Counted from the stretch's first letter, positions 1 through 9,080 are shown. The stretch is DNA of 64,000 bases from PALSA-1006 sp963733265 (GCA_963733265.1 CAVTCF010000001.1:744001-808000), one strand, 5' to 3'. The notes: generated from the letters alone by a model not told the origin. Numbers and translations: made by a program.

Positions 1-65
1 CGGCCCAGGGTTTTACAATTGCTGGAAACTCTTAATATCTGGAGTTCTCACAAGCAGCCATTGAG

Positions 66-701
66 TTATTTTATTTCGGTAATAAATTTTTCACGGGAAC
101 GGCGAACCTTTTTCAGGTTAACCAACCAATCCCTGTCGGCATCACGGTAGCCTAAGGGCAAGATTAATACGCTACGCAAGCCACGCGAGCGCAAGTTCAG
201 AATCGCATCCAGTGCGTCCGGGTCGAAACCTTCCATTGGAGTACTGTCGACTTGCTCGAAGGCCGCGGCAATCAAGGCAGCGCCGAGGCCAATATAGGCT
301 TGTCTGGCGGTGTGCTGAAAATTTATTTCGGCACCGCGAACAGGGTAACGGCTCAGCAACATTTTTCGATAGGCTTCCCAGCCCTCGCTAGTGAAACCCC
401 GTTCCTCGCTGGTCAGGTCGAACATGGTGTTGATGCGTTCCGGGGTGTAGTCGTCCCATGCGGCAAAAACCAGCAGGTGTGAGCAATCTGTCACTTGTCC
501 CTGTCCATTTGCAATGGCCTTGATCTTTTCGCGAATTTCCCGATTGGTAACGACAAGGATTTCGTACGGCTGAAGCCCGCTTGAGGTCGGAGCCAGGCGC
601 ACAGCCTCAAGAATGCGTTCGACTTTATCTTGCGCTACAGCTTTCGCCGGGTTCATTTGCTTTGTTGCATAGCGCCATTTCAGACTCTGAATTAGTTCCA
701 T
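66..701 (-). CDS. NAD(P)H-dependent oxidoreductase, nitroreductase family
   Basis: An FMN-dependent nitroreductase-fold enzyme of the NfsB/YfkO type, which reduces nitroaromatics or quinones with NAD(P)H; the true substrate cannot be read from sequence. The N-terminus (SLKWRYATKQMNP) carries the R-x-A/S-x-K flavin phosphate-binding pattern, followed by LAPTSSGLQPYEILVV, the usual FMN-binding segment of the family. The length (211 aa) is normal. I chose the ATG at 701 because an AAGGAG lies about 10 nt upstream; the ATG at 710 is only 1 nt from that site. It is a single gene on the minus strand, downstream of nth, with a 158-base spacer that contains a short palindrome (745-759). Family assignment is firm, function generic. 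Confidence 0.85.
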   Translation of the reverse strand: MELIQSLKWRYATKQMNPAKAVAQDKVERILEAVRLAPTSSGLQPYEILVVTNREIREKIKAIANGQGQVTDCSHLLVFAAWDDYTPERINTMFDLTSEERGFTSEGWEAYRKMLLSRYPVRGAEINFQHTARQAYIGLGAALIAAAFEQVDSTPMEGFDPDALDAILNLRSRGLRSVLILPLGYRDADRDWLVNLKKVRRSREKFITEIK

Positions 702-859
702 GAAGCACATACTCCTTATGTCAAATTAATGATCTTAACCGACCTCGGCCGTTGGCCGAACTCTCAGCTTTATTCATCGAACATTGTACGTCTGCTTGAG
801 GGTGAACGCTAGTTGTCAGCGAGACAAGCAGTGTTGTGCTTTGTAAGCAAATTAGGCTA

Positions 860-1489
860 CTAAGTCTTCTGCTTAAATTCACACAGGTCTTGAATAATAC
901 ATTCGCCGCATTTTGGTTTTCGCGCCTGGCAAATGTAACGACCGTGCAGGATCAACCAGTGATGCGCGTCGAGTTTAAATTCTTCCGGTACGACCTTGAG
1001 TAGTTTTTTTTCAACTTCTTCCTCCGTCTTGCCGGGAGCCAAGCCAATGCGATTGCTGATGCGGAAGATATGTGTGTCGACCGCGATGGTGGGCTGGCCG
1101 AAGGCTGTGTTTAGCATGACGTTGGCAGTTTTACGCCCTACACCGGGCAGCGCTTCCAATGCTTCACGTGTTTGCGGCACTTGCCCGGCATGCAGTTCTT
1201 GCAAGATGCGGCAGGTCTGAATAACGTGTTTACTTTTAGTTTGATACAGGCCGATACGCTGCACGTACTCGCGCAGATTTTCTTCACCCAGGGCAAGAAT
1301 CTTTTGGGGCGTATTTGCAACGGGAAATAATTCGCGCGTGGCAAGGTTGACACTCTTGTCGGTGGCTTGTGCCGACAGCATCACCGCCACCAGCAATTCA
1401 AACGGCGTTGAATATTCCAACTCGGTGGAGGGATTGGGATTCGCCGCTTGCAGGCGCAGAAAAATTTCGCGGCGCTTGGCTGGGTTCAT
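860..1489 (-). CDS. nth: Endonuclease III (DNA glycosylase/AP lyase)
   Basis: Base-excision repair enzyme that removes oxidised pyrimidines and cleaves the abasic site. The helix-hairpin-helix LPGVGRKTANV contains the catalytic lysine, and AVDTHIFR contains the catalytic aspartate. The C-terminal C-X6-C-X2-C-X5-C motif (CQARKPKCGECIIQDLC) binds the 4Fe-4S cluster. The length of 209 aa matches the family. Its ATG overlaps the rnfE stop codon by one base (TAATG), so it is the last gene of the rnf operon, the same order as rsxABCDGE-nth in Escherichia coli. Confidence 0.97.
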   Translation of the reverse strand: MNPAKRREIFLRLQAANPNPSTELEYSTPFELLVAVMLSAQATDKSVNLATRELFPVANTPQKILALGEENLREYVQRIGLYQTKSKHVIQTCRILQELHAGQVPQTREALEALPGVGRKTANVMLNTAFGQPTIAVDTHIFRISNRIGLAPGKTEEEVEKKLLKVVPEEFKLDAHHWLILHGRYICQARKPKCGECIIQDLCEFKQKT

Positions 1490-2187
1490 TAATTCGTAGC
1501 AGGAGAGGCCTGTAAGGGAGAGACATCTGCGCCACTTTTGCGCTTAAGCTCGGCACGCAGGTTGAGATAGTTTTTGCCCGCAATCAGCAATCCCAAACCA
1601 ATGAAGGCGCCAGGCGGCAGAATGGCGAGTAAAAATCCGTTGTAGTTGGGCACAACATGCAGCACCCAATTTTTTGTGCCCTCGCCTAGTGCGAGGTCAA
1701 TCCCCGAGAGCAAGGTGCCGTGCCCGAAAATTTCACGCATGCCGCCAAGTACTGCCAACACTGCGGTCAAGCCCAGTCCCATCGAAAAACCATCCCACGC
1801 CGATTGTGCTGCGGGATTTTTGGACGCAAACGCTTCCACGCGTGCCAACACGATGCAGTTGGTTACGATTAACGGAATGAATATGCCGAGCACCACGTAT
1901 AAGCCGTACATGTAGGCATTCATCAGATATTGCACCACGGTAACCAATACCGCGATGATGAGAATGAAAACGGGAATGCGAATTTCGTTGGGGACAAAAG
2001 TGCGGATCGGCGCAACGGCTGCACCACTCAAGGCCATGACTACAGCGGTCGCCAAGCCGAGACTGACGCCATTTACCACCGAGCTGCTCACGGCCAGAAT
2101 GGGGCACATACCGAGCAGTTGCACGACGCCGGTATTTTGTTTCCACACACCGTTGTGAAAAATGTCTTTGTATTCTTGCAGGTTCAT
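1489..2187 (-). CDS. rnfE: Rnf complex subunit E
   Basis: Integral membrane subunit of the Rnf/Rsx electron transport complex, which couples ferredoxin-NAD(H) electron transfer to ion movement or keeps the SoxR sensor reduced. The 232-aa sequence has about six hydrophobic segments. NGVWKQNTGVVQLLGMCPIL near the N-terminus and TNCIVLARVEAFA mid-protein are the family hallmarks, each with a membrane cysteine; in RnfA/RnfE these cysteines bind an Fe-S cluster. It is homologous to RnfA in the same operon. A strong Shine-Dalgarno (AAAGGAGAAATAAA) precedes the ATG, which lies one base after the rnfG stop. Confidence 0.95.
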   Translation of the reverse strand: MNLQEYKDIFHNGVWKQNTGVVQLLGMCPILAVSSSVVNGVSLGLATAVVMALSGAAVAPIRTFVPNEIRIPVFILIIAVLVTVVQYLMNAYMYGLYVVLGIFIPLIVTNCIVLARVEAFASKNPAAQSAWDGFSMGLGLTAVLAVLGGMREIFGHGTLLSGIDLALGEGTKNWVLHVVPNYNGFLLAILPPGAFIGLGLLIAGKNYLNLRAELKRKSGADVSPLQASPATN

Positions 2188-2188
2188 T

Positions 2189-2842
2189 TTATTTCTCCTT
2201 TCCCTTGCTTACGGGGACAGTATTTACCACAAATAACTTTTCGCGATTAGAGGCAAAATACTGCAAGGTCTTATTTACAGCTTTGACCACCGCTCGCGGC
2301 GTAATGGTTGCGCCTGCCACGTAGTCAAACTTGCCGCCGTCTTTTTTCACCCTCCAGTCAGCGTCTTTATACACCTCGCGCGACTTGCTATCAAAGCCTT
2401 TGATCCACGGACTCTTGGGGAGTTCAATATAATCGCCCAAGCCCGGTGTTTCTTTGTGGGATACAACCCGTACGCCCGCCAATTCGCCGTTGGCGCGCAC
2501 GGCAAGGATAAGGTTGATCTTGCCGCTGTAACCGTCCGGCGCAATGGCTTCGATGACTACCGCAGAGGGTTCGCCTTTGAGTCGGGCGCGGTAGGCGACA
2601 GTGTTTCCATTATTACCCAGCAGTGGATCGTCCGCGATGGTCAGCGTGTCCTGAATAACATCGTTATCGAATAATTCAGGCGGGACGATCTGGGTGATGA
2701 GCTTGAGCTTTTCCGCCTCTTCGCTTTTTACAATCTCGTCATGCGTCAAAAAAAATGTCGACGACAAAACTGCCGTGCCGATGGCGGCAAAAAATACCAG
2801 ATTGGCCGCAGTCTGTAGAGTGGAGCGCGCGATTCGTTTCAT
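2189..2842 (-). CDS. rnfG: Rnf complex subunit G (covalent FMN protein)
   Basis: Membrane-anchored flavoprotein subunit of the Rnf complex. There is one N-terminal transmembrane segment (about residues 10-30: TAANLVFFAAIGTAVLSSTF) and then a periplasmic FMN-binding domain. VAGATIT near the C-terminus corresponds to the (S/T)GAT motif whose threonine carries covalent FMN. I placed the start at 2842 rather than an upstream ATG at 2884, because ATG(2842) overlaps the rnfD stop as ATGA and is preceded by a GGAGGGCGG ribosome site. The length is 217 aa. It follows rnfD and precedes rnfE. Confidence 0.94.
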   Translation of the reverse strand: MKRIARSTLQTAANLVFFAAIGTAVLSSTFFLTHDEIVKSEEAEKLKLITQIVPPELFDNDVIQDTLTIADDPLLGNNGNTVAYRARLKGEPSAVVIEAIAPDGYSGKINLILAVRANGELAGVRVVSHKETPGLGDYIELPKSPWIKGFDSKSREVYKDADWRVKKDGGKFDYVAGATITPRAVVKAVNKTLQYFASNREKLFVVNTVPVSKGKEK

Positions 2843-3867
2843 TTGCCGCCCTCCTTTTTGCCGAATACTTTTGGTTGCGTCCAAGCGTCGATCAGTGGCA
2901 CGCAGATGTTTAGCAGCAGCGTGGCAAAAGCCACACCGTCCGGGAAACCGCCGAAAGAGCGGATCAAATAGGTGAGCACGCCTATTCCCGCCGCAAAAAT
3001 GAATTTACCTTTAACAGTGGTGGGTGAGGTGACCGGATCGGTGATGATAAAAAACGCCGCGAGCATCGAGGCACCGGAGAACCAGTGGAACAGTGGCGCG
3101 ACATGATGGGTCGGGTCGACCAGATAAAAGATACCCGCTGTGACGAACAATGAAGCAAGAAACGCGACTGGCAAATACCATGAAATAATGCGTGCCAATA
3201 ACAAATACACGCCGCCGATCGCGAAGCCAATGGCAACCATTTCACTGCCTTTGCCGCCAAGATGGCCAAAGATCGGCAGGTTGCGAATTTCATCGACTGA
3301 CAGGCTCAGATGCAATTGTGTTTTGAGCGTATCGAGCGGGGTCGCCATCGTCACTGCATCCAAGGTCATTCCGGCAGGAAGAACGCCCTGGAAAATGTAG
3401 CCCAGTTGATCTGCAAAGGAGAATTCGAGATGCCCGACTGCCTGTGGTGCGAGCCAGTGCGTCATGTATACCGGGAAGGAGATGATGAGCACCGCATAGC
3501 CGACCATCGCCGGGTTGAATGGATTATTTCCCAAGCCGCCGTACAAGTGTTTTGAAATGCTGATCGCAAATGCGGTGCCGACAACAATCAGCCACCACGG
3601 CGCCAATGGTGGAATTGACAAAGCCAGCAGCCATGCGGTGAGGAGTGCACTGTTGTCGGATAAAAACGGCTTTATTGGACGATTGCGCAACTTGAGCATT
3701 GCCGCCTCGGTTGCCAGCGCGGTGATCGAAGCCAGTGTGATCGACACCAAAATCGCCGGACCAAAATACCATACATACAGGGTAATGCCGGGGATTAATG
3801 CCACCAATACACGCAGCATGATCTGGCTGACGCTGGACGGTTTAGTAATAAAGGGGGATGACCACAT
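2839..3867 (-). CDS. rnfD: Rnf complex subunit D
   Basis: Integral membrane subunit homologous to NqrB, with roughly nine to ten transmembrane segments over 342 aa. SKHLYGGLGNNPFNPAMVGY is the conserved family segment, and AVTMATPLD holds the threonine expected to carry covalent FMN. It begins 165 bases after the rnfC stop; that gap is the only break in an otherwise overlapping operon and holds a REP-like repeat. Its own stop overlaps the rnfG ATG. Confidence 0.95.
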   Translation of the reverse strand: MWSSPFITKPSSVSQIMLRVLVALIPGITLYVWYFGPAILVSITLASITALATEAAMLKLRNRPIKPFLSDNSALLTAWLLALSIPPLAPWWLIVVGTAFAISISKHLYGGLGNNPFNPAMVGYAVLIISFPVYMTHWLAPQAVGHLEFSFADQLGYIFQGVLPAGMTLDAVTMATPLDTLKTQLHLSLSVDEIRNLPIFGHLGGKGSEMVAIGFAIGGVYLLLARIISWYLPVAFLASLFVTAGIFYLVDPTHHVAPLFHWFSGASMLAAFFIITDPVTSPTTVKGKFIFAAGIGVLTYLIRSFGGFPDGVAFATLLLNICVPLIDAWTQPKVFGKKEGGK

Positions 3868-3894
3868 AATTATATTTAATCAATCTTGCATAAA

Positions 3895-3995
3895 TTAAGT
3901 TCCCTTCCCCATGCAGGGTTAGGGAGGAGGTAGAAATGTTGTATTTCCACAGCGTTAACCCCATCTTGGCCTTCCCCCTAAAAAGGGGAAGGGAC
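3895..3995. repeat. REP-like palindromic repeat between rnfC and rnfD
   Basis: The spacer 3868-4032 contains CCTTCCCC (3970-3977) and GGGGAAGG (3985-3992) as perfect arms of a hairpin with a 7-base loop. A second purine/pyrimidine-rich stretch lies near 3900-3930 (TTCCCTTCCCCATGCAGGG). This composition resembles the dispersed CCCCTCCC...GGGGAGGG intergenic repeats common in Proteobacteria. It interrupts an operon whose other junctions overlap. No protein in either strand looks real here. Confidence 0.6.
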
Positions 3996-4032
3996 GGTTC
4001 GGCTAAAAGTGTACTCTTTGTTCCTTTGCTGC

Positions 4033-5691
4033 TCATTCTGCTTTGTCTTCTGAAGTAGCGATCTGATGCGCCTTGGCGCGGCGTGCATCAATCTCGGCGA
4101 TTTCGGCCTGTTGCTGCTCGGTCAACTCTTCGGTGTTTTTCGGCTTGTTTGTTGCAGCCTGTTCTTTTGCCCGAGCCAATGCAGCCTCAATTCGCAACTG
4201 ATTTTTTGCATCTTCCTCATCCGGATTTTCAGACACGATGGGGGTTGCCGTTTTTGCAGCCATTGCAGCCTTTTCTTTTTGCGCCAGCTTCTCGGCTTTT
4301 TCCTGCTTCTCGCGTTCGATACGGAATTGGCGATATTCATGCCGTTCGCGGGCAATTTCCGCTGCGCGGCTTTCCCGTTCGCGTGCCGTGATTTCGCTCT
4401 TGGCAAATCGGTAATATTGCACCAGTGGAATATGGCTGGGGCAAACATAAGCGCATGCACCGCACTCAATGCAATCGAATAAATGAAAGTCCTCCGCCTT
4501 GCCGAAATTTTTCGACTTGGAAAACCAATACAGGTCTTGCGGCTGCAACTCGGCCGGGCAGACATCGGCGCAACGTGTGCAGCGGATGCAGGGTAATTCG
4601 AGCTGCGGTGGGGGGAATAGCGCGGGTGATGCCGCAATAATGCAGTTGGTAGCCTTGGTTACAGCCACGGAATCAGAAGGCAAATCCACACCCATCATCG
4701 GCCCGCCCATGATATGGCGTTCGGTATCGGGTTTGCTGCCCGCTTGTGCAACCAGCTCGTCAATAGGTGTGCCGAGAGGTACTTCAAAATTTTGCGCATG
4801 CTCGACATTGCCGGTAACGGTGACGATGCGCGAAAGTAATGGCTCACCAAACGTGATGGCCCGCCATGCGCTGTAGGCGGTGGCGACGTTGAAACATTGC
4901 ACATGTTTTTCCGTGGAGCGAACTCCCGCCGCGACCTCAATTCCCGTGAGGATGCGTATTAATTGTTTGGCGCCGCCGCTGGGGTATAACGTAGGTACGG
5001 TAATGACTTCAATATGCCCGTGTTGCTCATCCTGTAGTGCTTGCTGCATTGCCGCGATGGCCTCCGGCTTGTTGTCCTCAATGCCGACCAGCACTTCTTT
5101 AGCGTACAGCAACTCGCGTAGCAGCTCAGCACCGCGCAGAATATCGGTAGCACGCTCGCGCATCAATACATCGTCGCAAGTTATATAGGGTTCGCATTCC
5201 GCACCGTTGAGGATCAGCGTATTGATGGTGTGCTTGTGGCGATAAGCCTTGATGTCGCTGGGAAACACAGCACCGCCAAGTCCGACTACGCCTGCCTGTC
5301 TTAGTAGGTGGCGCAATTCTGTATGGGTAGTTTGTTTGTAATCCACGCCGCTATGCGCGATCCATTCATCCTTGCCGTCAGGAATGAGTGTGATACATAA
5401 ATCAGGCAGACCGGAATGGTGGGCAACCAGTTGCAGATCGATAGCGCTGACCGTACCGGAGGTGGTCGCGTGCACAGTGCTGGAGATGTGTCCTTCCGCC
5501 CGGCCAATGATTTGCCCTTTCAATACATGCTCACCGACTTGCACGATTGGTTTGGCACGAACGCCGACATGCTGATGCAAGGGGATAATCAGTTTTGACG
5601 GCAGCTTTGCCTGCGCAATCGGCGTAATTGTCGATTCGATCTTGTGCGTCGGCGGGTGTACCCCGCCGTGAAATTTGAATATTTGTCTCAT
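4033..5691 (-). CDS. rnfC: Rnf complex subunit C (NADH/ferredoxin-binding)
   Basis: Peripheral subunit that carries the NADH and FMN site and two 4Fe-4S clusters. The N-terminal RnfC barrel-sandwich region begins FKFHGGVHPPTHK. The Complex1-51K-like nucleotide-binding part contains GVVGLGGAVFP and LILNGAECEPYITCDD. Two ferredoxin motifs follow (CIRCTRCADVCP and CIECGACAYVCP), then an Ala/Lys/Glu-rich coiled tail, shorter than in E. coli RsxC. The start at 5691 is chosen over the longer frame at 5727 because ATG(5691) overlaps the rnfB stop as ATGA, giving 552 aa. Confidence 0.95.
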   Translation of the reverse strand: MRQIFKFHGGVHPPTHKIESTITPIAQAKLPSKLIIPLHQHVGVRAKPIVQVGEHVLKGQIIGRAEGHISSTVHATTSGTVSAIDLQLVAHHSGLPDLCITLIPDGKDEWIAHSGVDYKQTTHTELRHLLRQAGVVGLGGAVFPSDIKAYRHKHTINTLILNGAECEPYITCDDVLMRERATDILRGAELLRELLYAKEVLVGIEDNKPEAIAAMQQALQDEQHGHIEVITVPTLYPSGGAKQLIRILTGIEVAAGVRSTEKHVQCFNVATAYSAWRAITFGEPLLSRIVTVTGNVEHAQNFEVPLGTPIDELVAQAGSKPDTERHIMGGPMMGVDLPSDSVAVTKATNCIIAASPALFPPPQLELPCIRCTRCADVCPAELQPQDLYWFSKSKNFGKAEDFHLFDCIECGACAYVCPSHIPLVQYYRFAKSEITARERESRAAEIARERHEYRQFRIEREKQEKAEKLAQKEKAAMAAKTATPIVSENPDEEDAKNQLRIEAALARAKEQAATNKPKNTEELTEQQQAEIAEIDARRAKAHQIATSEDKAE

Positions 5692-6236
5692 GCTGCGGCC
5701 TGAATGGGAATTACCGGATAGCGCCACTTCCAGTTAGTGATATCTTCTTGTATGGGTAACATACTGATGCAATCAACCGGGCAGGGTGCTATGCACAATT
5801 CGCAGCCGGTGCATTCCAACGAGACGATGGTGTGCATCTGTTTCGCTGCACCGACGATAGCATCTACCGGGCACGCCTGAATGCATAGCGTGCAACCGAT
5901 GCAGGTATTTTCATCAATAAAGGCGACAGACTTTGCTTTGGGGGCAGCGCCTTCGCCAAACGGAATAAATTCTCTGCCGAGCAAGTCAGCAAGTTTGTGT
6001 ATGCCTTCTTCACCGCCGGGCGGGCACTTGTTGATTTCAGCTTCTCCGGCTGCAATCGCTGTTGCATAAGGCTTGCATCCCGGATAGCCGCACTGCCCGC
6101 ATTGAGTCTGAGGCAATACGGCATCGATTTTATCTATCAGCGGGTTGCCTTGAACTTTGAATTTGATGGCGGAGAAACCCAATACCGCGCCCAAAAATAA
6201 GGCGATGCCGATCATTACAAAAAGCGCAGAGATCAT
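5688..6236 (-). CDS. rnfB: Rnf complex subunit B (Fe-S electron carrier)
   Basis: Membrane-anchored iron-sulfur subunit that passes electrons within the Rnf complex. It has an N-terminal transmembrane helix (residues 3-25), a Fe4S4 'DUF'-type domain with CGQCGYPGCKPYA, and two ferredoxin clusters, CIGCTLCIQACP and CTGCELCIAPCP. The length of 182 aa matches proteobacterial RsxB. Both ends overlap neighbouring genes by four bases (ATGA), indicating translational coupling with rnfA and rnfC. Confidence 0.96.
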   Translation of the reverse strand: MISALFVMIGIALFLGAVLGFSAIKFKVQGNPLIDKIDAVLPQTQCGQCGYPGCKPYATAIAAGEAEINKCPPGGEEGIHKLADLLGREFIPFGEGAAPKAKSVAFIDENTCIGCTLCIQACPVDAIVGAAKQMHTIVSLECTGCELCIAPCPVDCISMLPIQEDITNWKWRYPVIPIQAAA

Positions 6237-6808
6237 TTAACCAAGCCCGAGAATCCCATAAAAGAAAGACTCATTAGTCCTGCGGTCACCATCGCAATGG
6301 CCGATCCCTTGAATATGCCGGGTACGTCCGCACCTTCGAGACGTTCGCGTATTCCGGCAAACATAATCATGACCATGGTAAAGCCAATTGCTCCGCCAAA
6401 GCCGAATAGTAGCGACTCCATGAAGTTATGCTTGGCCTGCACATTCAAAAGCGGAATGCCAAGCACTGCACAATTGGTGGTGATGAGCGGCAAGTAGATA
6501 CCCAGAACCTGATACAAAGCAGGGCTGGTTTTTTGCACCGCCATTTCGGTGAACTGCACAATCCCCGCGATGACCACGATAAACGACAGCGTAGTGAGAT
6601 AAGCCAGATCGGAGCCGAGCAGATAATGCTGAATGAGATAGCTGGCACCGGAACCAAGGGTTAACACGAACGTGGTCGCCGCGCCCATGCCCACAGCGGC
6701 TTCCAGTTTTTTGGAAACGCCCATGAACGGACACAGTCCGAGAATTTTCACCATCACGATATTATTAACGAATACCGTGCTGACGATAATAAGTAAATAT
6801 TCAGTCAT
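6233..6808 (-). CDS. rnfA: Rnf complex subunit A
   Basis: First gene of the rnf operon; a six-helix membrane subunit homologous to RnfE. It starts MTEYLLIIVSTVFVNNIVMV, the standard RnfA/RsxA N-terminus, followed by GLCPFMGVSKK; TTNCAVLG contains the conserved cysteine of the second half. The length is 191 aa. The 135-base region to kup contains a small palindrome (GGAATAA-GG-TTATTCC, 6875-6890) and must hold the operon promoter, but I cannot assign clear -35/-10 boxes. Confidence 0.96.
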   Translation of the reverse strand: MTEYLLIIVSTVFVNNIVMVKILGLCPFMGVSKKLEAAVGMGAATTFVLTLGSGASYLIQHYLLGSDLAYLTTLSFIVVIAGIVQFTEMAVQKTSPALYQVLGIYLPLITTNCAVLGIPLLNVQAKHNFMESLLFGFGGAIGFTMVMIMFAGIRERLEGADVPGIFKGSAIAMVTAGLMSLSFMGFSGLVK

Positions 6809-6943
6809 AGAATATGCCTCTATTAAGAACCGACAATTATCCGCTGATTCTTGATGAGGCTCAACCGCGTTTAGGGAATAAGGTTATTCCGTAAAGTTTA
6901 TTTTTGATTCCATACGGGAATAAGGGCGGTAGCCTGGACACGG

Positions 6944-8815
6944 TTATATTTCAACCCGGGTTCCCATTTCAACCACGCGGTTTGTCGGAATATTAAAGAA
7001 ATCCGCCGCGTGCATGGCATTTCTGGATAGCGCCATGAACAAGCGTTCCCGCCATTTCATCATGCCCGGATTGGGGCTGGAGACAATCATGGCTCTGGAA
7101 ACGAAGAATGTCGTATTCATCATGTCAAAGGACAAGCTTCTTGCGGCGCATAATGCCAAAGCTGCCGGAATATCGGGGGTTTCCATAAAGCCATAAAATG
7201 CTCTGATTCTATAAAAGCTTTTACCCAAGTCGTCGATCAGTAAACGGTTGCCGGTAGAAACATAAGGTTTATCTTCTACAATGATAGTCAGCAGAATGTT
7301 GCGTTCATGCAAAACCTGATTGTGCTTTAAATTATGCAGCAAGGCGGAAGGCGCGCCTTCGCCCGTATTGGTCAGAAAAACAGCAGTCCCATGAACCCGC
7401 ATGACGTTGTCGATACTACCCAATACGGCCTCAATGGGGACAGATTGGTGGTCCATTTCATCCAATAACAATTTGCGTCCGCGTCGCCAGGTTGTCAGCA
7501 CTATAAAAGAAATCAGGCCTATGCCTAGCGGGAACCAGCCACCTTGAGGGATCTTAATGGCATTGGCGGCGAAATAGGTTAAATCAGTCACCAGCAGAAC
7601 GGTTATCAACGGAACTGTAATGATTAGCGGCCAGCGCCACAACAGTACCATTACAAAAGCGGCCAGAATTGTTGTGATGGACATCGTACCGGTCACGGCA
7701 ATACCATAAGCTGCGGCCAGATTGCTGGAACTCTGGAAGGCGAGAACCAGAAAAACCACCGCCATATAAAGGGTCCAGTTGGTTAAGGGGACGTATATTT
7801 GACCTTGGGCTTTGTCAGATGTTTGGCAAACTGCCATGCGTGGCAGGAAACCCATTTGTACGGCTTGGCGCGCAACTGAAAATGCGCCGGAGATAACCGC
7901 TTGCGAAGCGATAACGGTGGCGGCTGTGGCAAGCAACACCATTGGCACCAAAGCCCAATCAGGGGCGAGCAAATAAAACGGGTTTTCGATGGCTTTTGGA
8001 TTTTTTAGTAATAGCGCACCTTGTCCGAAATAATTCAAAACGAGTGCAGGCAAAACAAAATAGAACCATGTCAAACGGATAGGGTGTTTTCCGAAATGTC
8101 CCATGTCGGCATACAAAGCTTCGCCTCCCGTTATAGCAAGCACGATAGCACCCATTGCCAGAAAGGCCAACATCGGGTCTGTAGTCAAAAACTGGTAGGC
8201 ATAGAAGGGATTGAGCGCCCACAATACCTGAGGGTTTTGCGCGACGGCTTGAACACCCAAGATACCCAAACAAATAAACCAGACAACCATTATCGGCCCG
8301 AAAGTGATGCCGACCACGCTGGTGCCGCGTTTTTGCAGAAAAAACAATCCGGTTAACACGATTAGTGTGATTGGAATGATATAGCTTTTAAAGTCATGCG
8401 ATACCAGATCCAACCCCTCGACTGCTGACAAAACCGATATTGCCGGGGTAATCATGCCATCACCATAAAAAAGTGAAGCGGCAAAAACGCCAAGTATCGT
8501 GACGAACCATTTTGTTTTGGGATATTGCGAAGTGATGTCGCTCACCAGGGCCAGCAAGGCCATGGATCCGCCTTCGCCGTGATTATCGGCTCGCATGATG
8601 ATGACAACATACTTGAGTGATACCAGCAACATGATCGTCCAGAACACCATGGACAATACACCGAGAATATTTGCTTCACTGACAGGCAAAGGATGAGAAC
8701 CTGTAAATGTGGTCTGTATCGCGTATAACGGACTGGTGCCAATGTCGCCGTAAACCACACCAATCGCACCCAACATGAGGGTGGATAATCTTTGTTTAAC
8801 CTGCATGCCGCTCAT
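6944..8815 (-). CDS. kup: Kup low-affinity potassium transporter
   Basis: Proton-coupled constitutive K+ uptake protein of the KUP/HAK/KT family: about twelve transmembrane helices and then a C-terminal cytosolic domain. LGAIGVVYGDIGTSPLYA at the N-terminus and LFYGDGMITPAISVLSAVEGL are the family signatures. The length is 623 aa (E. coli 622). A GAGGAG ribosome site sits 6-7 bases upstream of the ATG at 8815. It is divergent from the kdp operon, so two potassium uptake systems of different affinity share one 170-base control region. Confidence 0.97.
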   Translation of the reverse strand: MSGMQVKQRLSTLMLGAIGVVYGDIGTSPLYAIQTTFTGSHPLPVSEANILGVLSMVFWTIMLLVSLKYVVIIMRADNHGEGGSMALLALVSDITSQYPKTKWFVTILGVFAASLFYGDGMITPAISVLSAVEGLDLVSHDFKSYIIPITLIVLTGLFFLQKRGTSVVGITFGPIMVVWFICLGILGVQAVAQNPQVLWALNPFYAYQFLTTDPMLAFLAMGAIVLAITGGEALYADMGHFGKHPIRLTWFYFVLPALVLNYFGQGALLLKNPKAIENPFYLLAPDWALVPMVLLATAATVIASQAVISGAFSVARQAVQMGFLPRMAVCQTSDKAQGQIYVPLTNWTLYMAVVFLVLAFQSSSNLAAAYGIAVTGTMSITTILAAFVMVLLWRWPLIITVPLITVLLVTDLTYFAANAIKIPQGGWFPLGIGLISFIVLTTWRRGRKLLLDEMDHQSVPIEAVLGSIDNVMRVHGTAVFLTNTGEGAPSALLHNLKHNQVLHERNILLTIIVEDKPYVSTGNRLLIDDLGKSFYRIRAFYGFMETPDIPAALALCAARSLSFDMMNTTFFVSRAMIVSSPNPGMMKWRERLFMALSRNAMHAADFFNIPTNRVVEMGTRVEI

Positions 8816-8892
8816 TTGTTTCTCCTCTATATCTTTTCTGCGAAAGATCGGGGCGGCACTTTACGCTTGATTATTCGTCTCTGCAAAAAATC

Positions 8893-8911
8893 TTTATAGC
8901 TTTTTTATACC
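8893..8911 (+). promoter_or_regulatory. Putative KdpE-binding box upstream of kdp operon
   Basis: TTTATAGCTTTTTTATACC lies about 77 bases upstream of the first small ORF of the kdp operon. It closely resembles the T-rich KdpE operator of E. coli kdpFABC as I remember it (TTTATACTTTTTTTACACC). It contains TTTATA twice as a direct repeat 11 bases apart, consistent with binding of an OmpR-family dimer. Similar boxes precede the PII-like/corA/kdpDE cluster at 24636 and 24672. Assignment rests on similarity only. Confidence 0.6.
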
Positions 8912-8987
8912 GATGGGATTGATCTATACACATATTTAATTTTCAAGCGCGTACTATCCAAGCTGTTTTTGCTCTGGGAGCCAAATT

Positions 8988-9080
8988 ATGGACTGGTTAT
9001 ATTTATTGTTGATTGCCGTTTTCTTCGGCGTGAGTGTGTTGTTGGTGCGTGGCATAGAAAAACTGGGGAGACAGTCATGA
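8988..9080 (+). CDS. Small membrane protein upstream of kdpF
   Basis: A 30-aa ORF starting MDWLYLLLIAVFFGVSVLLV: one hydrophobic helix followed by a short basic tail (RGIEKLGRQS). GGGAG lies 7 bases before the ATG, and the TGA stop overlaps the kdpF ATG by ATGA, the same coupling used between kdpF and kdpA. Both points argue that it is translated. Comparable tiny hydrophobic ORFs occur before kdpF in other Betaproteobacteria as far as I recall. A role as an accessory Kdp subunit is inference; no function is known to me. Confidence 0.65.
   Translation: MDWLYLLLIAVFFGVSVLLVRGIEKLGRQS

Noticed and set aside
3842..4036. 64-codon frame between rnfC and rnfD
   Set aside because: It consists of repeat DNA, overlaps the rnfD start, and has no protein-like features.
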